Assembly (NCBI GenBank): GCA_003695725.1
Contig: RFHX01000089.1
Coordinates: 1 to 9,685, forward strand
Source of the DNA: Candidatus Schekmanbacteria bacterium
GTDB taxonomy: Bacteria; Schekmanbacteria; GWA2-38-11; J061
Direction: 5' to 3'
DNA length: 9,685 nucleotides
Shown here in pieces: positions 1 through 7,136 of this stretch (position 1 is its first letter; every line of letters starts with the position of its first letter). The translations under genes and the position numbers were made by a program. Below the pieces are notes generated by a model. It had not been told where the DNA came from, searched no databases, and worked only from the letters and a program-made list of their open reading frames with translations.

Positions 1-239
1 ATCTCTTCAGGAGATTCATTCGTATTAGAATCAGTTTCGTTATTAGAATCTGCTTTTTTCTTGTGTATGATTTTATTGATCTCTTTTTGAAAATTGGATG
101 CCTTTTTTACATTCTCTGAAGCATTTTTATTTTCCCTTTTGGATAGTTTTGAAGTCTTTTTCTTCGCTAAAGGTGCTTCTGTTTTGGCTGGGTTATCTTC
201 CTGAATGTTTATTTCCTTTGGAAGAATATTTAAATCCAT
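1..239 (-). CDS. Probable FliK hook-length control protein, N-terminal part (3' end beyond window)
   Basis: The reading frame opens with ATG at 239 and stays open to the left edge, giving 79 codons of N-terminus. The start is supported by an AAAGGAT ribosome binding site at 247-253, seven bases upstream and inside the end of the preceding gene. The visible protein begins MDLNILPKEINIQED and is hydrophilic, rich in Lys, Asn, Glu and Ser, with no signal peptide or membrane segment; it looks disordered. No diagnostic domain is visible, because FliK is recognised by its C-terminal domain, which lies outside the window. The FliK call rests on position: in the flgB-flgC-fliE-fliF-fliG-fliH-fliI-fliJ-ylxF order known from Bacillus, fliK comes next, and FliK N-termini are low-complexity and poorly conserved. 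It could instead be an unrelated flagellar accessory protein. Confidence 0.55.
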   Translation of the reverse strand, partial: MDLNILPKEINIQEDNPAKTEAPLAKKKTSKLSKRENKNASENVKKASNFQKEINKIIHKKKADSNNETDSNTNESPEE

Positions 240-243
240 TTTT

Positions 244-798
244 TTAATCCTTTGAGGTTAAAAGTTGTGTTACCTTTACAGCTCTTTCTTTAGACATTGA
301 TGGCAAAATTTTTGCTACTTGGTCGCTTTTCATTCTCAGGAATATTTCTATGATGGTTTCATCAGGCAAACGCTCTATGATTGATGCTGCCTGTTGTCCC
401 TTCATAGATGAGTAGATTTTTACAAGATGCTGAAGTTTTTTCTCATCCTTTTCTTCTTTTTTCTTTAAGAGATTTTCAATTTCACTACGAAGTCTTTTCA
501 ATTCAGCTATCTTTTCTTCCAACTCTTTCTTTGCAAGAGAAATACGCTCTTCTTCTTCTTTTAATTTTTCTTCTTTTTTCTCAAAAAGAGCTATTTTCAA
601 CTCGTTGTACTTTTCATCAGCAGGTTTTTTTGATTCTTTTTTCACTTCTTTAGACTCTGCAACAGAGGCAGAAGCTTCAATCTTATTCTCCTTTTCGTTG
701 ATTTGTGCGGCCACTATGAAAAAACCGAAGAGGAAAACTTTGATCAACAATATGGCAAAACAGCTTTTTAATATTTTGTTCGTTTTAAAAATCTCCAT
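244..798 (-). CDS. MotE/YlxF-like flagellar protein: membrane anchor, coiled coil and MgtE_N-type helical domain
   Basis: This is a 184-residue protein. Residues 1-12 are short and basic. Residues 13-31 form one hydrophobic segment (core AILLIKVFLFGFFIVAA) that could be an anchor or signal sequence. Residues about 62-122 are very rich in Glu and Lys with heptad-like spacing, so a long coiled coil is expected. Residues about 125-184 (QQAASIIERLPDETIIEIF onward) resemble the MgtE N-terminal helical repeat, which is related to the FliG middle domain. This layout matches MotE of rhizobia, a periplasmic chaperone for the stator partner MotC, and YlxF, which lies between fliJ and fliK in Bacillus. 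The same position here supports a flagellar role, probably near the stator, rotor or export gate, but the exact function is unknown. The ATG at 798 is three bases after the fliJ stop, with a GAGGG ribosome binding site at 809-813. It ends in TAA, four bases before the next ATG. Confidence 0.85.
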   Translation of the reverse strand: MEIFKTNKILKSCFAILLIKVFLFGFFIVAAQINEKENKIEASASVAESKEVKKESKKPADEKYNELKIALFEKKEEKLKEEEERISLAKKELEEKIAELKRLRSEIENLLKKKEEKDEKKLQHLVKIYSSMKGQQAASIIERLPDETIIEIFLRMKSDQVAKILPSMSKERAVKVTQLLTSKD

Positions 799-801
799 TT
801 T

Positions 802-1257
802 TTATTTTCCCTCTTTTTTGTTTTTCCCATTTATCTTTAAACCGATTTCATCTAAGAAATTCTGTTCAGTTTTTTCCTCATCTGCTTTTGCTTTTTGAAT
901 TTCCCGAGTTTTCAATTTTTCGAGAATTTGTTTGTCCTGACAGGCTTTTTTCAATTTTTCCATTGAGGAAACAAGTGAGTTGTGGAGCTCTTGTATGACT
1001 TCGCCTTGAATTTTTATATCTCTTATAAGGTAATCGATATATTCCAGATAGGTTTTGTATTCTTGACTTGATGCTGGTTTTTTCTGAAACTTATCCAGTA
1101 TCTTTTTATATTTTAAGAGATTGCTTCTTTTCTTTTTCAGATTAATCTTTTCCCTTTCAAGGTTGGATCTGATTTCAGCAACTTCAACCTGAAGCTGTTG
1201 TTCTTTCAATTCCCTGAAATCGAGAACTTTTTGAAGTTTAAATTTTTCCTTAGCCAT
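802..1257 (-). CDS. fliJ: Flagellar export protein FliJ
   Basis: This 151-residue protein is typical of FliJ in length (about 145-150). It is almost entirely alpha-helical and charged, with few Pro or Gly residues, and is expected to form the antiparallel two-helix coiled coil of FliJ. The N-terminus (FKLQKVLDFRELKEQQL) fits the FliJ pattern of F-x-L-x-x-VL-x-x-R followed by a long helix. The tail has the E-Q-x-F-L-D-E pattern common near FliJ C-termini. FliJ is a soluble export component that sits in the centre of the FliI hexamer like an ATPase stalk and links it to the FlhA gate. The ATG overlaps the fliI stop by one base (TAATG), which suggests translational coupling, with AAAGGAT at 1265-1271 as ribosome binding site. 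Sequence conservation in this family is weak, so position directly after fliI is important evidence. Confidence 0.9.
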   Translation of the reverse strand: MAKEKFKLQKVLDFRELKEQQLQVEVAEIRSNLEREKINLKKKRSNLLKYKKILDKFQKKPASSQEYKTYLEYIDYLIRDIKIQGEVIQELHNSLVSSMEKLKKACQDKQILEKLKTREIQKAKADEEKTEQNFLDEIGLKINGKNKKEGK

Positions 1258-2600
1258 TATTCAGATCCTTTATTTGAGGCTTCGTATTTTTTGAACAGCT
1301 GTATAAGCTGGGCAATTGACTGTTCCATACTCACTCTTTCATTTATACCCTGCTTTAAATATTCATTTATGCTGTCTATCATTTCTATGGCTTTATCAAT
1401 CGAGGGATTGCTTCCCTTTACATATGCTCCAATATTGATTAAATCTTCGGCTTTCTTATAAACAGCTAAGTTTTCAATAAGTTTTTTTGCATATTCATTG
1501 TGTTCATCACTTACGATATCTTTCATAACTCTGCTTACGCTTAGCAGAATGTCTATGGCAGGATAATGGTTCCTTGCCGCTAACTCTCTTGTGAGGCATA
1601 GATGGCCGTCCAAAATAGACCTCATTGCATCCGATACCGGTTCATTGAAATCATCGCCTTCAACAAGCACAGTATAGAGCCCTGTTATACTACCGCTGTT
1701 ATTTGAAAGTCCCGCTCTTTCAAGAAGCTTGGGTAACATTGCAAATACAGATGGCGTATATCCTTTCGTTGTGGGTGGTTCACCAATTGCCAAACCGACC
1801 TCTCTCTGCGCCATAGCAAGACGCGTAACAGAATCCATCATTAGAATTACATCAAGCCCTAAATCTCTGAAGTATTCTGCTATTGTAGTAGCTATGAATG
1901 CTCCTCTAACTCTAACAAGTGGGCTTTGGTCGGAAGTTACGGCAACCACGACAGACCTTCTCAATCCTTCCTTTCCCAAATCTCTTTCAATAAATTCTCT
2001 AACTTCTCTTCCTCTTTCTCCTATGAGGGCAACGACATTTACATCAGCTTTTGTATTTCTTGCAATCATTCCCATCAAGACGCTTTTCCCCACACCTGAG
2101 CCTGCAAAGATTCCCATTCTTTGACCTTTGCCGCATGTGAGGAGACCGTTGATGCTTCTTATCCCAAGATCTAATTTTTCGCTTATGATATTTTTTTCAA
2201 GAGGATTTAGAGGGTCTGCATAGATATGATATTCCTTACTGCCCCACAGCGGTCCTTTATTGTCTATAGGGTTGCCATAACCGTCAATAATTCTGCCAAG
2301 AAAATTTTCCCCAACATTTATAGATGCCTTGCTTTTGACAACTTTGATGAGACTGCCGGGACCAATGCCTCTGATATCACCTAGTGCCATTAATAAGGCT
2401 TTTCCTTCATTAAAACCGACAACTTCAGTTTCTATAGGAGATTGTCCTTCATCAGGGTAAATAAGACAGGAGGAACCAATAATTGCATTTGGGGCATATC
2501 CTTCAATTACAAGTCCAACAACCTTCGTCACTTTACCATAAAGGTCGAGAGGATTGGTTTCATTAACGACTTTTAAATATCTTTCCGTGCTGAATTCCAT
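1257..2600 (-). CDS. fliI: Flagellum-specific ATPase FliI
   Basis: This 447-residue protein is full length for FliI, the cytoplasmic ATPase that feeds substrates to the flagellar type III export gate. Visible motifs are the Walker A loop AGSGVGKS (166-173), GERGRE (194-199) with the expected catalytic Glu at 195, Walker B VILMMDS (251-257), and the alpha/beta ATPase signature PAIDILLSVS (347-356). An N-terminal beta-barrel domain (about 20-95) and C-terminal helical domain (about 375-440) flank the ATPase core. Strong FliI-type signatures include GKGQRMGIFAGSGVGKS and GEPPTTKGYTPSVF, which separate it from F1 beta and favour FliI, SctN or YscN; the surrounding flagellar genes decide for FliI. 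The ATG at 2600 directly abuts the fliH TAA. A GAGGAC site (2607-2612) sits six bases upstream, inside the end of fliH. No catalytic residue appears to be missing. Confidence 0.97.
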   Translation of the reverse strand: MEFSTERYLKVVNETNPLDLYGKVTKVVGLVIEGYAPNAIIGSSCLIYPDEGQSPIETEVVGFNEGKALLMALGDIRGIGPGSLIKVVKSKASINVGENFLGRIIDGYGNPIDNKGPLWGSKEYHIYADPLNPLEKNIISEKLDLGIRSINGLLTCGKGQRMGIFAGSGVGKSVLMGMIARNTKADVNVVALIGERGREVREFIERDLGKEGLRRSVVVAVTSDQSPLVRVRGAFIATTIAEYFRDLGLDVILMMDSVTRLAMAQREVGLAIGEPPTTKGYTPSVFAMLPKLLERAGLSNNSGSITGLYTVLVEGDDFNEPVSDAMRSILDGHLCLTRELAARNHYPAIDILLSVSRVMKDIVSDEHNEYAKKLIENLAVYKKAEDLINIGAYVKGSNPSIDKAIEMIDSINEYLKQGINERVSMEQSIAQLIQLFKKYEASNKGSE

Positions 2601-3308
2601 TTATCCGTCCTCACTCTCCTTTGGTATTTCTTCAATGAGGCGTTTCGTTAAAGTCTGAATCTGTTTTTCAATGGAAGCGTCGATTCGGTGAGTTTCAGTG
2701 TCGATTATATATCCACCTGCTTGAACCTTTTTGCTTGACTCGACTACGAGTTTTTCTTCAAAGTCTCCTAATATTTTTTCAACAACAGGATGGCAGGCTT
2801 TGAATCTTTTAAGGTCCTCCGGATTGAGAATAAGTTTGATTTTTTCAGATTTTGGAATATTTTCTAAATTTTTTTTAATTGATTCAAAAAGGTATTCCTC
2901 TTTAATGGAAATTTCATAGGTAAGTATCTTTTCAGCTATGGCAGAAGCCAGTTTCACTGCAAACTCAAGGGCGTCCATCTTCAATTCATCAGCTTTTCTA
3001 TTCATTTCGGAGAGAGCTATTTTGAAAAGGTCACAAACTTCTTTGGTTGCCTTCAATGCCGATTCTTCACCATCAGAAAATCCTTTTTTGTAAGCATCTT
3101 CGACTTCATTATTTTGGGTTTTATCAACTGGTTGATGTTGATTTTTTAATACATCTTCCTTCTTTTCTTTTTCCTTCTCTTCCTTTGAAGGGACAGATGG
3201 GGAGCCAGTTAAAAGCGTCAGTTTTTTGAACTTATCGATTACTTTTTTCCGTTTAGATATTTGTTGCTGAGAATTTAGTTCTTCAAATTTGAATGGTGAA
3301 ATAGTCAA
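2601..3308 (-). CDS. fliH: Flagellar assembly protein FliH (export ATPase regulator), TTG start
   Basis: With the start at TTG 3308 the protein has 235 residues, normal for FliH. The first 70 or so are variable and basic, with a low-complexity Lys/Glu run. A single GxxxG unit (GFSDG, about 76-80) follows, a hallmark of FliH and its relatives. After a helical middle comes the C-terminal V-type ATP synthase E/FliH-like domain, with the conserved tail pattern GGYIIDTETHRIDASIEKQ (from about 198). FliH dimers bind FliI, restrain its ATPase activity and tether the FliI-FliJ complex to the switch. The frame is open to an earlier TTG at 3323 (five residues longer), but that codon overlaps the only good ribosome binding site, GGAGGA at 3316-3321. 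The TTG at 3308 lies seven bases after it, so I prefer that start. The stop abuts the fliI ATG. Confidence 0.92.
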   Translation of the reverse strand: MTISPFKFEELNSQQQISKRKKVIDKFKKLTLLTGSPSVPSKEEKEKEKKEDVLKNQHQPVDKTQNNEVEDAYKKGFSDGEESALKATKEVCDLFKIALSEMNRKADELKMDALEFAVKLASAIAEKILTYEISIKEEYLFESIKKNLENIPKSEKIKLILNPEDLKRFKACHPVVEKILGDFEEKLVVESSKKVQAGGYIIDTETHRIDASIEKQIQTLTKRLIEEIPKESEDG

Positions 3309-3315
3309 AATTGAT

Positions 3316-3321
3316 TCCTCC
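3316..3321 (-). promoter_or_regulatory. Ribosome binding site that decides the fliH start
   Basis: The minus strand reads GGAGGA here, followed by ATCAATT and then TTG at 3308. This seven-base spacing is ideal. The alternative TTG at 3323-3321 shares its last base with this site and has no purine-rich sequence upstream, only the AT-rich fliG/fliH junction. Confidence 0.75.
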
Positions 3322-3329
3322 AAACTTAT

Positions 3330-4340
3330 TTAAACTACCATTTCTTCTTCAGCGCCTATTCCAAAGGAGATTTTTCCGTCTTCTTCAAGTTTTCTTGCTA
3401 TGGCTACAACATCCTGCTGGGCTTTTTCTACATCTTTGAGTTTCACAGGACCCATCGTTTCCATATCATCAATAATCATATCTTTGACTCTTTCAGATAC
3501 ATTGCTGAAAATCTTTTCTTTTAATTCATCACTGGCTGCTTTAAGAGCAAGAGCGAGTTTTTGACCGTCAACTTCTTTAAGCACTGCCTGAAGGTCTCTT
3601 CCGTCGAGCATAACAAGGTCTTCAAAAACAAACATATGTTCCTTTATCTTTTGCGCTATTTCTTTATCCATCTCAGAAATGGCATCGAGAATTTTTCCTT
3701 CAATCGATTTTGGAAGGTGATTGAGTATTTCAGCCACCGGCTTTATTCCTCCAATTGCGTTTTTCTGTTTGCCTCCAAGATTGCGCAATTCTTTTACGAG
3801 GAGTTCATCTATTTCATTGATAACATCAGGGGCGACCTCTTTCAGATTGGCCATTCGTGCAATTACATCGCTTTGGATTTTTTTGGGAAGCTTTTCAGTA
3901 ATTGTGGCTGCTGAGCTTGCATCTAAACGAGAAATGATAAGAGCGATAACTTGAGGATGCTGTGACTTCAAGAAATTTGCTGCAAGTTCAGGGTCAGTCT
4001 TTTTAAGAAGCTCTATTCCTTCATCATTTATAAATTCTGTATAAACATCATCTTCTTCTTTTTTTGTTTTCATTATTTTTTCAACTTTTTTCATCAATTT
4101 TGAAGCATATGCTCTGTCTGGCTTGATAAAACCGCCTGTCCCTGCGGCTTGATTGTAAAATTCATCCATTATGGCATTTAATTCATTTTCAGAAACTTCA
4201 TCGAGTTTGTTTAAATGGCTTAGGACTTCCTTTACTTCGTGGCTGTTCAAATTCTTCAAAATTTCAAAAGCCATATCTTCACCTAAGACATAAAGTAAAA
4301 TCGCCGCTTTCTTTGTATACGAAATATTTGTCTCTGCCAT
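3330..4340 (-). CDS. fliG: Flagellar motor switch protein FliG
   Basis: This 336-residue protein is the normal FliG length. The N-terminal domain (KKAAILLYVLGEDMAFEIL, from 10) binds the FliF C-terminus. The middle domain (about 110-190) carries the FliM-binding motif as QHPQ (127-130). The C-terminal domain has EHMFVFEDLVMLDGRDLQ (234-251) and the torque helix region. By alignment from memory with E. coli FliG, the charged torque residues K264, R281, D288, D289 and R297 correspond to K267, R284, D291, D292 and K300, so all charges are kept. The protein forms the rotor ring beneath the MS ring, where the stators push, and helps set rotation direction. The one oddity is Gln at 127 in place of the usual Glu of the EHPQ motif. 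The ATG lies six bases after the fliF stop, with AAGGAG at 4353-4358, twelve bases upstream. Confidence 0.98.
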   Translation of the reverse strand: MAETNISYTKKAAILLYVLGEDMAFEILKNLNSHEVKEVLSHLNKLDEVSENELNAIMDEFYNQAAGTGGFIKPDRAYASKLMKKVEKIMKTKKEEDDVYTEFINDEGIELLKKTDPELAANFLKSQHPQVIALIISRLDASSAATITEKLPKKIQSDVIARMANLKEVAPDVINEIDELLVKELRNLGGKQKNAIGGIKPVAEILNHLPKSIEGKILDAISEMDKEIAQKIKEHMFVFEDLVMLDGRDLQAVLKEVDGQKLALALKAASDELKEKIFSNVSERVKDMIIDDMETMGPVKLKDVEKAQQDVVAIARKLEEDGKISFGIGAEEEMVV

Positions 4341-4346
4341 CTTCGA

Positions 4347-5900
4347 TTAACTCTCCTTGTTTAACCATCCTTTTATTATTTGTCCTGCAAGCTCAGGATT
4401 ATTTCTTGCAAGCTCTAATGCCTTTTGTCTCGAGCCGCTTCCAATTTGCGCATTTTCTCCTGTAGAACCTTCTATTCTTTTTTCTGCTTCAGAAACCGTT
4501 ATAGGATAAGTCATTGCTAATTCTTCTTTACTTAAAGGCCTTGTAATCCATCCAATTACAGGTTTGAGGATTAGGAAGTAAATGATTACTATTGATAAGA
4601 GGATTGAGAGGTATTTTATGAGGATTTCAACCATATCATTGTCAAAAAAACCTGTGGGTTCAGTTTCTGTAACCTCATCTGCTTCAAAGGGGATATTCAC
4701 TACTTCTACTTTGTCTCCTCTTTCTTCTGTATAGCCCACTGCTGTTTTTACTATGTCAGTAAACTTTTTCATTTCTTCCTCAGTGCGAGGAATATATTCA
4801 CTTTTGCCTGATTCATCTGATTTTTTATATGTGCCATTGATTAATACAGCTACAGATAAAGATTTAATGTTTCCTGATGGTATGACTTGATGGCTTATTG
4901 TCTTATTGATTTCATAGTTTTTGACTTCATTTGTATTTGTTGATTCCGTTGCATTTTGAACTTGTGTAAAAGATTGACTTTGTTCAGCACCGTTGCCCGT
5001 TATTGGAGTTGAAACATTTCTTTCTTCATTGAGCTCTTCGCTTCTTACAACTACAGAATCAGGATCATATTTTTCTTCTGTCAATTCTATTTGGTTGAAG
5101 TCAATGTCGGCTGATACTCGGGAGATTACATTATCCTTGCCAACGACCTTTTCGAGCATCGTCTGAATCCTTTTCTCAAGAATGCTCTCAACGGACTGTT
5201 TGTATTCAATTTGAATATTGCTTCCAATGCCGCCTAAACTGTCTTCCTTTGATGAGAGTATATTCCCTTTTGAGTCAATAACTGTGACATTTTCAGGTTT
5301 CAATCTTTCAACAGAGCCTGCCACAAGATTAACTATGCCCATTACCTGTTTTTTTGATAATGTATGTCCCGGTTTCAGTTTGAGGACAACTGAGGCTTTT
5401 GGAGGACTGCTGTTTTCTATGAAGAGCGATTCCTGAGGAATTGCAAGATGGACTCGCACATCACTTACTGCATCAAGTTTTAAAATTGTTCTTTTTAATT
5501 CTCCTTGAAGAGACCTTTGGTAATTGACCTTTTGAACAAAATCTGTCAGTCCAAAACTGTTTTTGTCGAAAATTTCGAAGCCAACGCCTCCTCCATTAGG
5601 AATGCCTTCAGTAGCAAGCTCCATTCTGATGTCATAAACTTTATCAGAAGGCACATAGATGCTTGCACCGTTGTTTTCTAATTTATAAGGGGTTTTATTG
5701 TCCTTTAGTTTCGATATAACTGCTGATGCATCTTCCGGAGAGAGGTTTGCATATAGTAATTCGTAATCAGGAGTTGTCCCCCAAAAAACTATTCCCCCAA
5801 AAGCGCCAAGAAAGAGAAATAACAGAACAAAAAAGGATATTCTATTTGCAACAGGAAGATTTTTGAAAATGTTTTTTATTTGCTGAAAAAGTTGATTCAT
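4347..5900 (-). CDS. fliF: Flagellar MS-ring protein FliF
   Basis: This 517-residue protein is slightly shorter than the 530-570 of many FliF proteins but has all expected parts. There is a first membrane segment (about 21-41, ISFFVLLFLFLGAFGGIVFWG). The YscJ/FliF-type ring-building motifs RBM1 and RBM2 (about 45-215) include KVNYQRSLQGELKRTI and DVRVHLAIP. The RBM3 region (about 230-400) is interrupted by a polar Ser/Thr/Asn/Glu-rich insertion (about 280-330). A second membrane segment lies at about 426-446. The cytoplasmic tail ends in RQKALELARNNPELAGQII, the conserved helix that inserts into FliG. FliF multimers form the membrane ring that seeds the basal body and houses the export gate. 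The ATG at 5900 has AAGGA at 5908-5912 with seven bases of spacing. It follows fliE by 22 bases, the widest gap between two genes of the flgB operon. Confidence 0.98.
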   Translation of the reverse strand: MNQLFQQIKNIFKNLPVANRISFFVLLFLFLGAFGGIVFWGTTPDYELLYANLSPEDASAVISKLKDNKTPYKLENNGASIYVPSDKVYDIRMELATEGIPNGGGVGFEIFDKNSFGLTDFVQKVNYQRSLQGELKRTILKLDAVSDVRVHLAIPQESLFIENSSPPKASVVLKLKPGHTLSKKQVMGIVNLVAGSVERLKPENVTVIDSKGNILSSKEDSLGGIGSNIQIEYKQSVESILEKRIQTMLEKVVGKDNVISRVSADIDFNQIELTEEKYDPDSVVVRSEELNEERNVSTPITGNGAEQSQSFTQVQNATESTNTNEVKNYEINKTISHQVIPSGNIKSLSVAVLINGTYKKSDESGKSEYIPRTEEEMKKFTDIVKTAVGYTEERGDKVEVVNIPFEADEVTETEPTGFFDNDMVEILIKYLSILLSIVIIYFLILKPVIGWITRPLSKEELAMTYPITVSEAEKRIEGSTGENAQIGSGSRQKALELARNNPELAGQIIKGWLNKES

Positions 5901-5922
5901 TATTTATTCCTTCTTTTAGCTG

Positions 5923-6228
5923 TTAAATAGGCATTTTCATAATTTCTTGGTATGCGCTCAATACCTTGTTTCTTATCTGCATCATCAATTTAAAAGAGAC
6001 ATCTGCCTTTTGAAGGGCAATCATAGTTTCATGAATATTTCTGTTTTCACCAAGAGCAAATTTCTGTACTGATATGTCTGCTTCCTTTTGATACTTCTCG
6101 ACTTCATTAATCATATTTTTGATAGTGTCAGAGAATGATTGTCCCTCTTTTGCCGGCTTTTCAGTTCGAATCCTGAGTTCATCATAAAGTGACTTTAATG
6201 GAAGTTTCCCTATTTTCATATCAGACAT
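5923..6228 (-). CDS. fliE: Flagellar hook-basal body protein FliE
   Basis: This 101-residue protein matches the usual FliE length of about 100-110. The family pattern is clear in the second half: a Gly-Glu-x-x-x-Ile-His turn (GENRNIHETMIALQKAD, 60-76), then the last helix MMQIRNKVLSAYQEIMKM (82-99), corresponding to the classic VRNKLVEAYQEIMRM ending. There is no signal peptide, as expected for a protein exported by the flagellar type III system. FliE joins the MS ring (FliF) to the proximal rod (FlgB, FlgC), and its gene lies between theirs. The ATG at 6228 is preceded by AGGAGC (6235-6240), which includes bases of the flgC TAG stop, so flgC termination and fliE initiation are probably coupled. 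Confidence 0.97.
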   Translation of the reverse strand: MSDMKIGKLPLKSLYDELRIRTEKPAKEGQSFSDTIKNMINEVEKYQKEADISVQKFALGENRNIHETMIALQKADVSFKLMMQIRNKVLSAYQEIMKMPI

Positions 6229-6238
6229 TTTTTAGCTC

Positions 6239-6676
6239 CTATTTTCCAATGTCTAATGCTTTTTGAGCCATATTCTTTGCGGCATTTATTGCTGTAACAT
6301 TTGCTTCATATGCCCTTGTAGCTGAAAGCAATTTGACCATTTCTTCCATAACATTAATATCAGGGACTTTTACAAAACCGTTGCTATCTGCATCAGGATT
6401 GCCGGGGTCATATTTCATTTTAAAATTCTTTCCGTCCTTTACTACTGCCACCACTTCAACTCCTTTGATGCTTTCTTCCAATGTTTTTTTGAAATTTCTT
6501 CTATCTCCTGTCTGTATGTTTTTTTCAGCCAGTATGGGAATTTTTTTCTTATATGGACCGCCTTCAGCTGTCTTCGTTGTTTCAGCATTAGCAAGATTGG
6601 ATGCAATTAAATTCATCTTCATCCTTTGTGCCTCAAGGGCAGAAGCGCTTACTTGTAAAGATGTCAAAAAATCCAT
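6239..6676 (-). CDS. flgC: Flagellar basal-body rod protein FlgC
   Basis: This 145-residue protein has typical FlgC length. The N-terminal rod/hook signature is at about 8-35 (SASALEAQRMKMNLIASNLA), followed by AETTKTAEGGPYKKK, where FlgC proteins show NAxTTRTxxGGPYRRK. The FlgC-specific YDPGNPDADSNGFVKVPD (89-106) and the C-terminal helix with TRAYEANVTAINAAKNMAQ (120-138) are both present. The paired N- and C-terminal helices form the coiled coils that stack subunits in the proximal rod. There is no signal peptide, consistent with type III export. The ATG at 6676 follows the flgB TAA by two bases, with GGAG at 6687-6690 inside flgB. The stop is TAG, unlike the TAA used by most neighbours. 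Confidence 0.98.
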   Translation of the reverse strand: MDFLTSLQVSASALEAQRMKMNLIASNLANAETTKTAEGGPYKKKIPILAEKNIQTGDRRNFKKTLEESIKGVEVVAVVKDGKNFKMKYDPGNPDADSNGFVKVPDINVMEEMVKLLSATRAYEANVTAINAAKNMAQKALDIGK

Positions 6677-6678
6677 TT

Positions 6679-7101
6679 TTATCTAACTCCGCTTTCTCTA
6701 ATTACTTCTTTTAGAAAACTGAATTTTTTTGCTGTTATCTGCGCAAGGGCGTTATACATAATTCCATTCTCTGCAAGTTTGGTCATCTCCCTGTCTATGT
6801 TTACATTGTTTGAACTTCCTTCTATGAGAGGCTTTTTATTCGATGTTTCAATCTTTGTTTCAATGAGAGATTTATTATTTCCATCTGTAATGTGTTTTTT
6901 GTTGGTTGCTTTGAGTGATATAGCTTTGTGGCTATTGAGATTATCGTTTAGGAGGCTTCTAAATTTTAAATCCTTTGCTTTATAACCGGGTGTTTCTGCA
7001 TTTGCGATATTTGAATTAATAATAAGCTGTCTTGACGCCCTTGCATCCAAAACCTCCTTCAAGAGGTTTATTGTTACTCCAAATATTCCGTTATCAGGCA
7101 T
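6679..7101 (-). CDS. flgB: Flagellar basal-body rod protein FlgB
   Basis: This 140-residue protein is the first gene of the operon. It carries the FlgB rod signature LDARASRQLIINSNIANAET (18-37) continuing PGYKAKDLKF, and a C-terminal helix region with IDREMTKLAENGIMYNALAQ (102-121), matching the family pattern of (V/I)D-x-E-M-x-x-L-A-x-N-x-x-x-Y. FlgB is a proximal rod subunit, exported without a cleaved signal and assembled on FliE. The ATG at 7101 has a strong GGGAGG ribosome binding site at 7107-7112 with five bases of spacing. A sigma-54 promoter element lies 36-51 bases upstream of the ATG, which would give a short 5' leader of about 25 bases. Confidence 0.97.
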   Translation of the reverse strand: MPDNGIFGVTINLLKEVLDARASRQLIINSNIANAETPGYKAKDLKFRSLLNDNLNSHKAISLKATNKKHITDGNNKSLIETKIETSNKKPLIEGSSNNVNIDREMTKLAENGIMYNALAQITAKKFSFLKEVIRESGVR

Positions 7102-7136
7102 TTTTTCCTCCCTGAGATAAATCCACTTGATTCATT

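Noticed and set aside
239-245. Homopolymer tract at the fliK start as a phase-variation switch
   Set aside because: Seven A/T bases is ordinary in this AT-rich sequence, lies mostly in the ribosome binding site spacer, and there is no evidence of length variation.
1729-2124. 131-codon open frame on the plus strand opposite fliI
   Set aside because: It lies wholly inside fliI, shows no family motif, and has a composition expected from the reverse complement of a conserved gene.
2601-2624. Transcription terminator or promoter between fliH and fliI
   Set aside because: The genes abut with no gap, and no hairpin or -24/-12 element is present; continuous transcription is more likely.
3561-3954. 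Two overlapping plus-strand frames opposite fliG
   Set aside because: They are antisense to the highly conserved FliG and have no plausible ribosome binding site or recognisable domain.
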